In this document: in pieces, positions 45,992 to 60,942 of the stretch
Layout: every line of letters starts with the position of its first letter
Numbering within the stretch: position 1 is the stretch's first letter
Assembly (NCBI RefSeq): GCF_014898815.1
Contig: NW_026515539.1
Span: 620,001-684,000, forward strand
DNA from: Panonychus citri
Lineage: Eukaryota; Arthropoda; Arachnida; Trombidiformes; Tetranychidae
Direction of reading: 5' to 3'
DNA length: 64,000 nt
The notes under the pieces: model-generated
The model's database searches: none
What the model saw: the letters and a program-made list of their open reading frames with translations, nothing else
What the model was told of the DNA's origin: nothing
Position numbers and translations under genes: made by a program

Positions 45992-48900
45992 TTATCATCA
46001 AAAGAGTTTCAAGTTGATTCGAACAAAAAAATTCTTTTTTCTTACTCACCTTTGTTTCTTGTTGACCACCATCACCACCCCACCGGTCATCAGGTGATGA
46101 TTATTATGATAATAATAACACGCACCTACTTTCATGCTAGATTTAAATGTGATATAACAATATTTGATGATGATGATGCTAATTTATCATCACTATCATC
46201 ATAATAGTCGTCATTATCCGGAAGAGGTATTGGAATATTTGTATTAGAACTTTTCTTTTCTCTTTGAGTTCGAAATTTTTTTTTTCTTCTCTCCTTCCTT
46301 TTATCCTGAACACACACACACTTAGATTCTACAATGAATATAATATTCAAACACCAGGATAATGGATTGAAAGATATTATATTAAGTTAGGGATAGTGAG
46401 CGAGAGAGAGAGAAAGAGAGAGTTAAAAGATTAGGATAATAAAGATCAGGCTGATGATGATCATCTTAATGATTACAAGAGATTTTCCAATTTAATCACC
46501 TTAGTAATAGTTTGATAAAAAATTGTATTTAATTTGATTCATTGAATTAAATGGTAATAAAAACAAAAGGTAAGATAAGTTGATCATCTCATTTAGGGAT
46601 GAGGAGGAAGATGATGAAGATATTTGGTTAATGTGATTGTTTTTTACATCATCATCATCACCATCGTAATTGTAATGAAATGATATGTATGAAAATAGAT
46701 TAGTTATTAATGAGACTCGGTAAATGGATACAACAATTGAATGGAAACGGGTGCGGACTTTTTTTCGTGTGTATGAGTGAGTGAGAGAGAGAGAGAATGA
46801 TGATGATGATGATGAAGGAGAATGAGAAAGAGAAAGTGGTGGAAAATTTGATGATGATGAAGATGAGAAAGGTAACAAATGATAAATTAGTTGGTATTGT
46901 TATTCATTATGATGAAAAGTTTGCATTAAGTTAATTTGAATACGAAGCAATTGTTTGTTTTCTGCTCCAAGCAAATATCAAATAACCTTTTATATGCGTG
47001 TTAGTGTGGGTGAAATAGGAAGTAGATTAAGGATTATATGGATTATGGATTAACTCTTCTCATTGGATTAAGAGGGAAGAGGGAAAAGTTTCATTGATCT
47101 TGGTACTTTCCTCGGGAACTCAGGACACGGACGATGATTATACTTATCATGGTGATGGACAATTAGTTTAAACTGTTGTGTCTCCTTGTCGTTAATTGCT
47201 GATGATTGATTAGTCTCTTTAATCTAATTTGATTACTTGGTTAATTGTTTTTCCCTCTTGTTTAATCCTTAATGATGATCAATTATCCGGAAATATTTAA
47301 TATCATTTATTTAATATTGTTCAGCTTCAAATATTTAAATTACGATTAAATTGATATTATTGTTAATTCGTGTTCAATCCTGGTGATCAAATCATTCTGT
47401 TATATGATTACAATTAAGATCATAATGATGGGTCATGATTTGATTGTTGATTATAATTAATAAACAATATGTTTCATTTTATTCAACACAATTAACTTAA
47501 TCATTTACTTTCATCTTAATTGTTAGTCCATGTGTCTTATTACAAGCCTTAATTTTGTTTCTAAACTTTATTTAATTGTGATTAAATCTTGCTCTTTATT
47601 GGCAAATTATTGTTAACCAGATAGTAATTAGATTTGATTGTTTTAATCAGACAAAAAAAAACAAATTGAAACAATCAAGTGAAAGTGATTAAGTTTCCAG
47701 TTACTTGATAACCTTAATCTGAACAATTTAATAATAATTGTTATTTAATCAATTGATATAATCTTTAATTATGAGCTAATACAAATATTATGAAAGTTAA
47801 TCATTAATTTGGTAGAAACAAAAAAAAAGTAAAATAATGAATAACAATTAATTGTCCAGATCTAAATCAAGTTGATCATGGGAGTTGATTACAATTGTTT
47901 GTTTTTCAATCATTTCAAATGATTTGATTAATTTAGATTGTGATCTTTAAGGTTTAACTTAATCATGTTAATCAAATTACCAATTTTCTGCATAACAATT
48001 ACAATTAAACCTTACGGGTAAATCACTTTGATTTAATCATGATCAGATCTTGGATGAAATAATTGACATAATCATGAGACAATCATCATTTGCAATTAAA
48101 TGATTAATCTTAATCACATTTAAGAATCATGGTAATCAAATCAAGTCATCTTAAAGATTTAATTGTAACAATTAAGTTAAATTATATTACCAAGTGATGA
48201 CATTTACCTAAATGAATACAAGAAATAATAAAAAAAACTTTTAATCACAATTTGATTGTTTGTTGATTGCAAATTAACAAGATTAATTGTAAATTAACCT
48301 AAACATAATTAACACACCTTAAACACCCTTGATGATTAGATTAAATCATTGATCATAAAAATTTTAATTCTATAATCAAATTATGAAGAAAAGTTTAACA
48401 AAATTTCCTGATTGTTACAATTAACTTCCACCAGCAATTAAGTATCAAATTGATTATCACAACTTTAAACATTATTGTTTAAACTTATCATGCAATCAAT
48501 TATTACTCAAACCTTGATGATTAACTTAAAACAATTAACTAACAATGATTTAAGATGAGCGCAAGTTAATCATGATTAAAAGTAGATTAAGTTAATTATA
48601 TTTCCTTTTATTATAATTATAATGATAATCTATTAAATTGAACAATTGATAATCAACATTTCAATTAACGCGCGTTCACAATGTAACAATTTATTTTCCG
48701 TAACAATTAACATAGCAAATCTAGTTGAGCAATCAAGGAAGTGAATTATAACCCTGATGATTTAAATTGTTCACAATTAGCTAACAACAATTAAAAGGTA
48801 TTACAATGATGGTTAAGTATGTGGTTAACTTTTTGATTAGGTTTTCGCAAAGATTGTCATTTAAATTGTTTAATTGTTGATGGATTTTTGTTTGAGAAAA

Positions 48901-51900
48901 ATGAAATCATGACTTTGTATCATGATGATGATGGTGAATATGAATTTCAAACAATTTAAACTGAATCAAAAGATAGTAACAATTAGAGAGGAAAAGTTTA
49001 ATCATCAATAGAGTTAATTGAAAACATGGTAACCATTGAGACTATTAATACCCGGATTCTATCAGCAATTAGAAAGGGAATCAGATGATAATGATGAAGA
49101 AGATGAGGAAGATGAAGATGAGTGGAATGAGATGAAAATGATTATTCTGAATATAAATAGCCTCAGGTGCTTTTTTCTAGGTGGACATGAAGATAAAGGG
49201 AGAAACAGTTTCTTAATCATCTTCTTATAATATTTTAATCCTAATCCATTTGAAAGTGTCTCAGCTTTTCAATCCCAAATGAAAATTTCATTCATTTTTC
49301 CTGATGATAAATTGATCAACTGATTATCAAACAAACAACAAGATTGAATTGCAACAAGTTGAATCTTAAATGATGATAATCATCACCTAATTGATGAAAA
49401 TCAATTGTAAATAAATTGTTAATGAATCAGAGTCATCATGTATCAGGATATGATCAAAACAATCAACTGAATACCCAATGAAGAAACAAACAAACAGAAA
49501 CAACAATTATCTTTGAGTGGACACAATTAATTATCATTAATAAAAAGATAACGTTTTCACATGTAATCATTAATATAAGAATATGAAAAAAAAATCAATT
49601 ACTAAATGATAACTTAAGTCTCTTTATCAATATGATTTATTAAGTATAATCCAATTGATACCAACACCTCAACATGATAACAGGATAATGATAATGATTA
49701 AGATGATCAACTTGATCCTCATCAGTTGATTAACTGACCCAGTGGCAAATATTTAGTATTAATAATAATCAAGAAAACTAGTTTGTCTTCCCAATTGGAT
49801 GTTAACATAATTTAAGATTTTTTTTCATCATCTTCTACCTTCATTTGGACTCCATTAATTTAAGATTATGATGATGATGATGAATTATCATCATGATCAT
49901 GGTGAAAAATTCAGAAAATTCAACTTTTTTTTCTGTCATAATTTAATTCAGTTCAACCGGATCATCTTAATCTAGATGATAATGATTATTATTATTATTA
50001 TTATTCCTTCACCTTTGAAGATTTTTCAGAAAGATTCAAATGCCACTTTTTTCCCGCCGAAATTATTGTAAAAAACTTTTTCGACTTGATGTTCATTATA
50101 TAAGTTGATTAGCTAAATTGTGAACATCTTAATTGTTACTTTGTTACTAAGTTCGTGTTTTAATAGATTTAGGTGATAATCGTGAAAAATGATTTACGAA
50201 AACGAAAAAGTTAATCGAACTTTTTGTTTCTTGAACTTTTTTTTCTTCTCGAACTTTTTTATTATTGTATTTTCTTTCTTAATTGAATATATTATTAGAT
50301 AATTGTTTCTTAATAACAATTTAAAATGTTTGTTTTTGTCCTGTTCCATTAGTTAATTAGCTAACTACAATATTCAATATCTAAAAAATAGTTAATTGTA
50401 AATTAACTTTCATTTAATTAACCAAACAAATCTCAATAATCACCTTGAACCTAACAAATAATTAAGTCAAATTAAGAGATGACCATTGAAATCAATAATT
50501 ATAACAACGAGTAAATAATTAATTAAACAATTAAGTAACTTGGGAAACATATCAAATTACAACAATTAAAATTAACATTAGGTCAAGGTTAGGATTAAAT
50601 TGATAATTATAATCCAGTGAAAGTAAATTGATTAAAATTTATTATAGATGATTGTGAGGGAACCAATTAGATTGTATTGATTAGTTAATTGTCTAATAAT
50701 AAAAAGAAATTAACTCGATAATTATAATTTAATCGAAATTTTTTTAAATTTTCTCTAAATGAAAAGTTTATCATCATAATGATAATTATATGTTTCCAAG
50801 TCCAATTATGATCAATGAAAATTATCAGAAAGAAAACAAATCATGATGATTGACAGGTAACAATCAAGTTGATTAACATTTTAATCAACTTGAAATTACT
50901 GTTAACTATTTAAAGAAAACCTCATTATTTACACCTTACAATTTAACGAGAAGAGAAAAATTAATTGTAGATTATCATCATTAAGAAGATTAACTTGGCT
51001 GATGGACAATCCTCATCTTAATCATCATCATCATCACCTTGTATTTGACTCAGATTCTTGTAACATGTTGATCTGAATCAGAAATTTTGAAAAGATGAAG
51101 AAAAAAAAAGTTCTGAGACTTGTCTTCATAATGATGGAGATGATGATATGTTAGAGGATCAAAAATATCGGACACTCCGTGCCCTGGGGCTATGATATCA
51201 TAATAAAGATGATAATATATTCAGAAATGATGAACAAGAGTAAGAATAAAATGAATGAATTTCATGGAGTCAGAACTTTTTATTATTATTTTCGTTGAAA
51301 AATGTTCCTTATTTATTAAGAGAGAAAAACTTTTCCATCTTAATCATCATCACTGATTTACTATCAACAGATCAATGAACGTTGATTAGGTTGATTTTTT
51401 TGGTTCATTCTTGAAACAATTAACCAACAAAAATGAATGATATTATTTTACATTTGTATTCTCACTGAGTAATAACATTGAAATCATTTCTACATTTGTA
51501 AACATATAAAATTATCAAAACGTTTTAACTGTTAATCTAAATCGCTAAAAATAAGTCACTTTAATTGTCCCAAAGTTAAACCAATAGTTTTTCATGATAA
51601 TCATAATTTAATAATATGATGTCCTTATTGACCTAATTGTGCAAAAAAACTAATTGCAAACAATTAAAACTTTTTTGATTGATTTTTGTAACTTTTTCTT
51701 TCCCATCAGTTGATAAAATTTATATATTTAAACGTTAATTGTTCAAACGATTAACTGATTTGATTACTTTTTGATTATACTAACGATAGATGATTGAATT
51801 TAATCATCTTAATCTTGGGCATATTTTGATTACAATTAAACTAATGAAGTAATTTAATCAATAATAATAATTGTGAAAGTGAAAACAATTAATCAAAAGT

Positions 51901-54900
51901 AAAAGTTAAATAATAATCAAAAATCATGATAAGGAAAAGCACAAATTGTATTCAAATTGATTTAATTGTGATTTAATTGCAATTAGCAGAGATGATTATG
52001 AATTTTTTTTAAAGGTGAAAAAATTCACTGAATCGAGTTGGATTAACTCAATTTAGTTGGCCTTGATTCCTTAATTACAATCAATTTAATGGACAATCGA
52101 TTTATTTTATTCCAAATCACAATTTTTTTGATGTGAAAATTTGATGAGATGCAAAGTGATGAGGATGATAAATGATTATGATGATGAAATGATGACCATC
52201 AGATTGACCTGACCTGAGAAAGTAAAGGTTAAGACAACCAATGGTTGTATTTTGATTCCTTGATTATTATTGATTGATTGAAAGTTAAACAACAATCAAC
52301 CCAACGGGAAAGTGAATAGTAAAAGAAAATTTAACAATAACAATCAAATTAAAACTAATTACACTCAAAGTGAAAAATTTTGCTCGAAAAACAAATTTGA
52401 ACAGTTTAAATTGTATTAGAAAATAATCAAATTATGAAACAATTAAATATCAATATTATCATTTGATTCTGTAATTAAGCTTGATGATTAACTATTAATA
52501 GTAAAATGCCTGAGCAAAAGTCAGAAAATATCAAGCAATTAATAAATTTTTGTATTAGATGAACAAAAACAAGACCTTGATAGTTAATTATTGACAGATG
52601 ATTAACTTTGATTGTTGACACAATTAACTCACTAATTTATTGGGGGTAGATTTTAACCTAATTATTGAAAATGTATAAGAGGAAATTGAAAAGTAAATGA
52701 CTTTGGCTTTTTTTTCATCGAATTTAAATTTTCTTGGAATTTAAATTGTTGGTTAAAGAGAAATCAAAATGATGAAAATTAATCACAATTAAGGAACCTA
52801 AAGGTTATATAATAAATATTAACAGATTAATCAAGCAACAGAATCCACAGTGTGAGGGCAATTAAAGGTGATCATCATCATCATCCTTCTGAGCCTGAAG
52901 ATGAGGATGAAAAATGGATTCAAATGTAATACGGTCAAGGAATTGAGTGTTACCTTTGCTACTGGAAGATGAGGATGAGGATCTGGATGAAAAAGGTGAA
53001 AAAGATCCTGTAATTTGTATAATTTTATCATGAATCTCAGGTATCAAGGTATTTATCATCATCATCATCATCATCTTAATACAACTTTAGTTTTCAATGT
53101 TTACTTTTTTCCTTCTCAACTCTTTTCATAATATAATCAATTTTGATTATATGATTTATTTTTTGTAATTCTGATCATATGATGATCTTGATCACTGATT
53201 ATCATAACTGAATTGCTACTCCAGTTTAATTGGTTGTTCCTACAACCATGATTATCTACAATTTACCTTAATCCTTGATTGATCTCATCTAACTAATCAA
53301 TGAAAACTAAGAAAATATTTGCAGATTTGAACACTCGCTGAACAAATCAATTAGTGACTTTAATTTACAGTCTCTAGAAAGTAATTGGTTGTACAATAGA
53401 TTGTAAAATTAGATCTCTGATAGTATAACACTGTAGTTTGAAATATTTGATTTTGTTTTGGAATATGTAACAATTTAACTAAATGGTAAAAATGATGATT
53501 AAGGGGAAAGGAATTGATTGTTACAATTTAGCAATAATTTGATGTTGATGAAAATTCAATCCCAGATACAGTTGTACTTACGATTTCCTGGCAAATTTTC
53601 ATAGTAGAAACATTAATTAACAATAAATATGAAGCATATTAATGATGATGATAGTAATTTATCAATTAATCATCATGTTTGACGATGAAAGATATCATTA
53701 TCATTATCATGATCATCATGTTAATTATATACTTGAAACAATCAAGATTCATTAGCATATTGATTGGGGTTGACATTTTGGTTGGAGATCAAATAAGAAA
53801 ACATCACCAAACAATTAAATTTAATACTAATGATTAGTACAAACAATTTAAACATTGATATGAACTATGGGGAGTAAAAGGATTGTGTGATTTAAGTTAA
53901 ATTGGTTGATTTTTGAGGCAACAATTTAAATTGCTTTAGGCAAATTAACCAGAGATTCAAAATGTAACTAAATCTCCCGCCGGGTAAATTGATTCACAAT
54001 AACCATCATTATAATATTTGGAGTTTGAATAGTAACAATTAACAAGCACAGTTAACTAATTACGGTTACAATCATGATCAATATAAATACTTTTCCGGAT
54101 TTTTATGATTACTAGGAAAATGTAATAATGTTTACAAGGTTTGATGGTCAAATTGATGGGTCATTTTGAATTTGATTCTGGTCAAAGTTGATCAATAACA
54201 TTGATTAACTAATCATTATCCTTAAATTGTAAATGGTTACAAAACTAAATTAACCTCGACTCAAACCTAATTATCCTTAAGGTGTTTGTTTTGTTTTCTG
54301 ATTCTCATCTTTAATCGTGATCAATTTGATTGTAAATCATTTTGAATCGTGTTTAATTTACTTCATCCTAATCAAACATAGATAAACTAAATTGCTTCTG
54401 ATTAAGGTGCCACTGTAAAAAGCTAACGAACTGATTAACTTAATTGTAACCAAATCAATATCTCCGTACCAAGATCAAGTATACAATTTATGTATAAAAC
54501 TACAGAGTTAATTGTTATAATTAACAGACAGCAACTATTATTATACAAACTTGAATGTTAAAGTATTAATTTCATGATGATTGGATTGATAATCATAACA
54601 AACAATACAAATTGATACAATTTAATTAGCACAATAATTTTGTATCATCATTAATTCAGTTATATAATTGGGAATCAGGAATAAGGAAGCAAATTGATTA
54701 CCGTTGATTGTTGTTAAATCATATTACAAATAACATAACAGACGAAAAAAGTTTAATTGTAATCAATTGATCAGATTTGTTGAAAAATCAATTGATCTGA
54801 TCTAAATTTGAGGTCCAACAATTTACTAATTTCCGTATTAAATAATAAGTAAAAATTTAGCCACCAATTTGATATTAATCTAATTCAGTTTGACAATTAA

Positions 54901-56351
54901 ATCTGTAAACAGTCACGATGATGATGATGAACATGATGATTAAGATGAGGTATCAATAAATATATAAATTTTTGAATACTGGTCAATCAGTTTTAATGGT
55001 CAAGTGTTAAATTGTTAGCACGTTATTATAATAATTTATTAATGAAAGAAAAAGTTTTTTTTTTCTGTTCACAATTAAATTGTTGACGTTGATTAAAAAG
55101 TGATTGAAACTAGTTTATGATAAATTGCTATATAAATAGTAAGTATTATTATTACAATATATCTGATGATGATTAAATTGTTTGGTTGATTATGATTAGA
55201 AAGTTATTGAGATATTGTAACCTAAAGTTAAATTGTGTCTAACTGTTAATCTGATCTAATCTGTAATAATAATAACCGTTAATCAAATTGATAAATAATG
55301 AACGTGATTACTTTTCATTGTAACATCTACAACCAATTTGGTTAATCAGTTGATGAGAGAGACTATTGATTGTTGATATATAGCAACAATTGATCCCTCC
55401 AACTGTTACAATCAAATCAAATTAAAATAATCAGACAGATCTACATGATTAACTTTCATCTCTTTATTATAACATCAAATTATAATTTCATTAAATTGTC
55501 ACTATTTTAATTGTTATCAGTAAACTGGATCAGTTTAATAATATAAACCTATTAAAGATTAAATTGTTTAAAAAGTTAATCCAATAATTAAAAAAAAAAA
55601 ATGCTTTTCATGATTAACCAAAACAATCAGACTTGTGGCTCCATCTTTATGATAATTTAGAAACTAAAAGAACCAAGAAAATTTTGTTTTCTAATTTCAA
55701 AACTTTTAATTGTAATAATTGAATTTTAATCTAATTTTGAATCTTATTTTTTTCCTATTCAATCTCATACTCATATTTATATCCTATTAATATCTTAATT
55801 TTTCAGTTATTTGTTGAATTAGTTTCTCCTTGATGCTAAATAAAAATTGTAACTCAAACATTAATTGTAAGTTTAAATGAAATAAGATTAACTTAATCCT
55901 TTAATAAAAAGTTAATCCTCTGAATGTGAAACCATTAAAAGTTTCAATTATCAATTGATTGTGAATGTGAAAGTTTATCACAATAAAAACATTATCATGA
56001 TTGGTTGATATTAGTATTGTAGCAATATTAATAATAACAATTAATTCATCGGTTATCCAATAGATTAGCAATTTAAATTGAATTAAACATAATCGCAATG
56101 AGCTAGAAAAATAGGAAACTATCTCATCTCAATCGCAATGATTACTGATAAGTAATATTTAGTGTTAACAATTCAATTATGATTCTTAGTTAACCAACTT
56201 GTAAAAAGTTATTAATCTTTGGATAATCTCATTAGAGTTAATCTCATGTCACTTGAGAGAGAGGGAAAGAAACTACTTTTCATTGTATCCACGTTCTAAT
56301 GTATGTTTACATTCAAGAATTCTCAGTAACTGAATTAGCAGAATCATCATG

Positions 56352-56373
56352 GAGAGAGAGAGAGAGAGAGAGA
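56352..56373. repeat. (GA)n microsatellite
   Basis: Eleven GA units, 460 bp left of the longer CT tract of the same dinucleotide class. Confidence 0.9.
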
Positions 56374-56824
56374 CGATCTTTTGATTTTCCAATGATATTA
56401 ATTGGATGAGATTTCGAGTTGTATATTTGTCATTCCTTTGTCGATATCTTGTTCATTTTGAATCTTTTCCCTATCAACTATAAAATGTATTGAGTATGTT
56501 TCAAATTATTGATATTATTTAACTGAATTGGAACTTTTTTCATTTCGGATTTTGATACTTGAAGTACATGATTTATGTGATAGTAAACTATTATCATTAT
56601 GAGAATACACAATAATATTATTACGATAATATGAAAGTTATTCAAGCAAATGATGATGATGATAATTTAATGATGTCAATAATGATTAAACAGGGTGGTG
56701 TATGGTGAAGAGGATACTTTTTCATTTCTCTTACCATGAACTGAAATATTTGACCATTAGAAAGAAACATTTATCTGACCATGTGAGAATTGCCTTTTAT
56801 CAGAATCCATTCATCCTTCAATGA

Positions 56825-56830
<6 letters not shown>

Positions 56831-56893
<63 letters not shown>
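56831..56893. repeat. Long uninterrupted (TC)n microsatellite
   Basis: About 31 perfect TC units, the longest simple repeat in the window, about 840 bp downstream of the GPCR stop. GAGA-type factors bind such tracts in arthropods, but here the position is 3' of the nearest gene. Confidence 0.95.
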
Positions 56894-56896
<3 letters not shown>

Positions 56897-57732
56897 TCAA
56901 TTGGTCAATGTCTGGTCAAAACATCTCATAATCATCATGGGTTTCAACTGAATCCTCATCTTCATGGTTAGAGTTTCTCCTTTGGAGAAAGTGTATTGTA
57001 TTAAAATGTTCACTGTTCAATTGATGGAAAATGAAAAATTCTGATTCAGTTTCAAACAGAAACTTTTGATAATTGACATGAAGAATAAAAATGGGAGCGA
57101 TGATAATATAGAAGATGAGAAGGAGCAAATTGGATGAGAAATATTTATTCTTTCATTGGATTGAATCGAAGATGAATTTTTTCATCTTCAGGGGAACATT
57201 TTCCTTCTACCCCTGAACTCCTTCAATCCTCTTCAGTTGTCACAGTTTCCGCTTCCTACTCATCTGTTTCAAGGTGATGATGAAGATAATGATGATAGAG
57301 AGGATAATTCTTACTCGAGTTTCATTGTCATGAAACTTTTTTACAAATTGAAGTTTTCATTGAAAAGTATCAACAAAATCAATTAGTTGAGAATTGTAAT
57401 TCTCGTTTTCTCATTACAATTAACTTTCCATGTTAATACATTGATTATCATTACAATTGCATCAAATATAATTAACTATATCAGTATTTACATGAGATAT
57501 TTTAACAGTTTAGATTGTAATAATATTTGAATAGTACAATTAACTTTATATTCACCTTTAAGTTTTAATTTAATTGTTTTTTTCGTATCATTTTCATTTG
57601 TGTCATGATTTATTATCAATTTGTTTTTAAAAGCTCGATAAATTTAAATCTGTTATATGAATTTTTTCAAGAATTCAATGGGATTGAAACATTTAATTAG
57701 GACGAGATTTATTGTTTCCGATTGGCCCAATT

Positions 57733-58670
57733 CTAGTACCGGACACAGTATCGATAACTTGAACAGCTCGAAAGTGTTGTATCCAATTTGGATTCTGATC
57801 TATTTCCTTTTCTATCCCCACAACCGGCACCTCTATCGGTACTGTTGATTGTATTACTATGATTGGATTTGGCATTACGTTCGTTAACACTGTTATGTGA
57901 CAATTGAACCATAATTGATCTTAATTCGATGGCTCGAAGTCGCTTTTCTCGTTCCGTTCTGATTAGAGCCCAATAGACGATTGGATTAATGGCAGAATGA
58001 GAATGACCCAGGACAAGGGTGAAAGGCAACATGTAAAGTGCAAGGGAAGATTCTGTTAGGTCAAGATAAAACGAGGTTACATTATAAGGCAACCAGCAGA
58101 AAACGAAAACCATTGTAATTGAGATTAAAAATCGTGAAAGATGCCGACGATTAATGGTCATCTTTTTTTGCGCATTTATTTCCGGATTGGTTAATATTTC
58201 CAGATTATCAATTGTCGTTGAATCAGATGATATGGTTGTTGATGATTTAACCCGGAAGGCTTTCTTTCTGGACGAATCTCTTAGATTGGTTGTTCCTCTT
58301 CGAGCGGCAAGTTCACGATTAGATATTACAAGTGCAAGGGAAACACGAGTATGACAATAGACAAGAATGGTACAGGGAATCAGATAGACAATTATAAAGG
58401 TAATTATTGAGAAAAGTTTCTTATGTGTATCACTGGGCCAAATTTCAAGGCAAAAGGAAAATGAATAGTCCAATAGTTGAACTCGTTTAAGTTTACGGAC
58501 AAAAAGTATTGGTACAGGAAGTAAAGTCGAGGCAAACCAAACGATACACAGGAAAAGACCGTTGAGCGGGGCCAATTTCCGCATGGAGGCAAGGTCACTT
58601 CTCTGCATTAGAAAGTAACGTCCAAAGGAAAGGGCAGTCATTGAGAGAGTTGTTGATGTAATAGCAACTC
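57733..58670 (-). CDS. Rhodopsin-family (peptide-type) GPCR, last exon, 5' part missing
   Basis: One exon coding for the end of TM3 to the C-terminus (about 311 residues). It follows an acceptor CTCTCCCTTAG, and the split codon needs one upstream base. TM3 end: ITSTTLSMTALSFGRYF. TM4: GLFLCIVWFASTLLPVPILF. ECL2 has the conserved Cys (FSFCLEIWPSD). TM5: FSIITFIIVYLIPCTILVYC. A basic ICL3 of about 70 residues follows. TM6 has FCWLPYN and TM7 GHSHSAINPIVYW (NPxxY intact). The C-terminal tail is Ser/Asn-rich. The WPSD ECL2 and CWLPYN point to the neuropeptide-receptor group, but the ligand is not identifiable. The usual D/E-R-Y at the TM3 end is G-R-Y. TM1-TM2 exons were not found in the remaining 5.3 kb and may lie beyond the window. 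Confidence 0.85.
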
Positions 58671-60942
58671 CTAAGGGAGAGAAGAAGAAAAAAAAATATT
58701 ATCGTTATATTTATTAGAGAAAAATATTCCATGATAAATCAACTGTAATCAAGTTACTCCGAGTATAACAATTAGAATCAGAATTGGGCCAGAATATTGC
58801 ATCAATCCACTCGAACGTATTTATGGTTCAACTATTAATAATTTCACAAGGAAACTCAATATATTTCTTGATGAAAGTTTCATTTATCTTGGTTGGTCAA
58901 AACCTTGAACTGGTCAACCTTGATCTCCCCTAACTTTTATCATCTAGGTAATAACGATAACAATTTGATATCGTTAAAGTATTAATAATAATAACATTCA
59001 ACTCATCACTTGATCCACTTCATCATATTCACTACAGCATCCTCATCATCATCATCATCTCCATCTTCATTCAAAGTATTCTCGTACAACAATCATAATA
59101 ATAAAGGATAAATTGTAAACAAAAAGTAATTATTTTGAGTAAAGTTCATTATCTTCAATTGAGCTCGATTCTTTTTCCTCCCTGAAAACTTTGCTCAATT
59201 GTTCATCCACCTACGACATTACCCGCCTCTTGATCATCATGAAACTTTGTTGTTTTTTTTTCGGAACCAAAATGTTTTACTATTATCCAGTTCAACCTTA
59301 AAATAAACAGCCTTCGGATAATACATACATGTAATATCATATTATCAAAATAACGGTAAAATACAAAATGAGAAAAAAACTCAACTCCATGATAATATAC
59401 TTCCCATTACCTTTTTTTTGTAACCATCATGTTCATGGTGATTTTTTTTGTTCCTACAAATAAGCTTATAATGTACCTAATTCAAAATGTTATCAATTGC
59501 AACTTTTTTCTTTGTGTTGTTTATAATAAACTAGCAGCTGAGTCAACATGTAATATCAACACTGAAAATCATCATCATGAACATCATGATTAGCTACAGG
59601 TGAGTGATTGTTGCATAATGGGAATCGACAATTTCAAATATTAATAGAAATGTAAAAAAACTGGGAGAGAGTAAAAATATTCACACAAAAGCTTATTAAA
59701 TTTACTATTGATGATTTAATGGGATGTTGAATTTTTTAAAAGTTCTGAATGAATATTCAGTTTGATTCAATTCTGCTAGTTGAGTTTATTTGATAATTTG
59801 AAAGGCTTCAATTTAAATCTCTAAAATCAAACTATGCTAATGATCATCATGAATTCATTTTGATGCTTATTAGATAATGAATGTTAAGAAACATGGATGA
59901 GTAATAATATTGAATTATTATCAGTATGAATAAATGTATGTATGTACATGTTGCCTCTGGGAGTTGATTGATTTGTATCCATGAAAATGAATTCTAATAA
60001 TTGAAATTTTATCCAATCAGGGTAACAAGAAATGAGCAATTTGATCAATAGTTTTTATAGATTTTTGTATCCTCATCAAGACACAGAATCAATTCCATGG
60101 TGATTATAAAATAAATGAAGCCACTAAACTAGTTGAAAGTTTCTAACATTTTATAATTCTCATGAGTTTTGTTTTCACATGATGATGGTGATGAAACCTG
60201 CAGCTATCGGCTGAGCATCATGATGTCATGGTGATTATTTGACTTTTATATAAATTATATTTTCAATTAACAGGGAAAAGAACAAAAATTTTATTCAAAC
60301 TTGATTCATATTTGTCATTTTTTTCTTGTTCAGTTTAATGAAAATGTTTACAAAAGAATATGATATAACATTTACCATGGAACATGATGAATTTTCATGA
60401 GGCAAAACGAAAAAGGAAATGGGTATAAATTTGAATTCTATGGTGAAACAAGACAAAAAAAACTCAAACTCGAAAAAGAGTAGAATTTTTTTTTCTCAGC
60501 AAATCTCATAGAATCCATGTCAATGTTATCGTTACTCCTAAAGATCCTGAATATTGCATGAGATTCACGAATCCCAGTCAAACTGGATTAGGAACCATGA
60601 TGATCATCATTAAATAGTTGAAACAATCGTATTAATGATTAATTGTTATTGTAATTAGACTGAATTGGTTTGAAAATCAGCATAAACGATTGAAATCAAA
60701 CTAACGATTAAATTTAATCGTTACATCAATTAGCAATCAGATTAATTCAATAAATATTTAATCGTTACCCTGAACAATATCATCAACTTATCTTCAATCA
60801 GAAAACAAAAAAAAAGTTCACATCAACTGATTTTCCTAATCAAGTTAACAAACTATTCCAAGTGAACTATTGATAATTTGTTTCAATATTAACAATCAAT
60901 TTAGTCAATTGAACAACAATCAAATGCTACATTTATCATGAA

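Larger units (their letters stand above)
45481..56820. other. A+T-rich noncoding region, part 3
   Basis: No supported exon. Notable pieces are a hairpin at 45551-45577 within a block of GTTC/GAAC words, ATC repeats at 45968-45991, GA runs at 46390-46420 and 46780-46795, a GC-richer patch at about 51160-51195 (CCGTGCCCTGGGGC), and (GA)n at 56352-56373. Confidence 0.5.

Noticed and set aside
46501..46878. 125-codon minus-strand open frame rich in Ser and Asp
   Set aside because: It is a translation of GAT/GA microsatellites, has no domain and no splice or promoter context.
49036..49230. Acidic plus-strand frame (GAT/GAA-rich)
   Set aside because: The Asp/Glu run comes from local GATGAA repeats, and no ATG or splice signals support an exon.
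51155..51200. GC-richer patch that might be a small structured RNA
   Set aside because: Trial pairing by eye gave only a few base pairs around mismatches; not enough to call an RNA.
54770..54815. Repeated TCAATTGATC words that look like an inverted repeat
   Set aside because: Each word is itself palindromic; the arms do not pair as one long hairpin.
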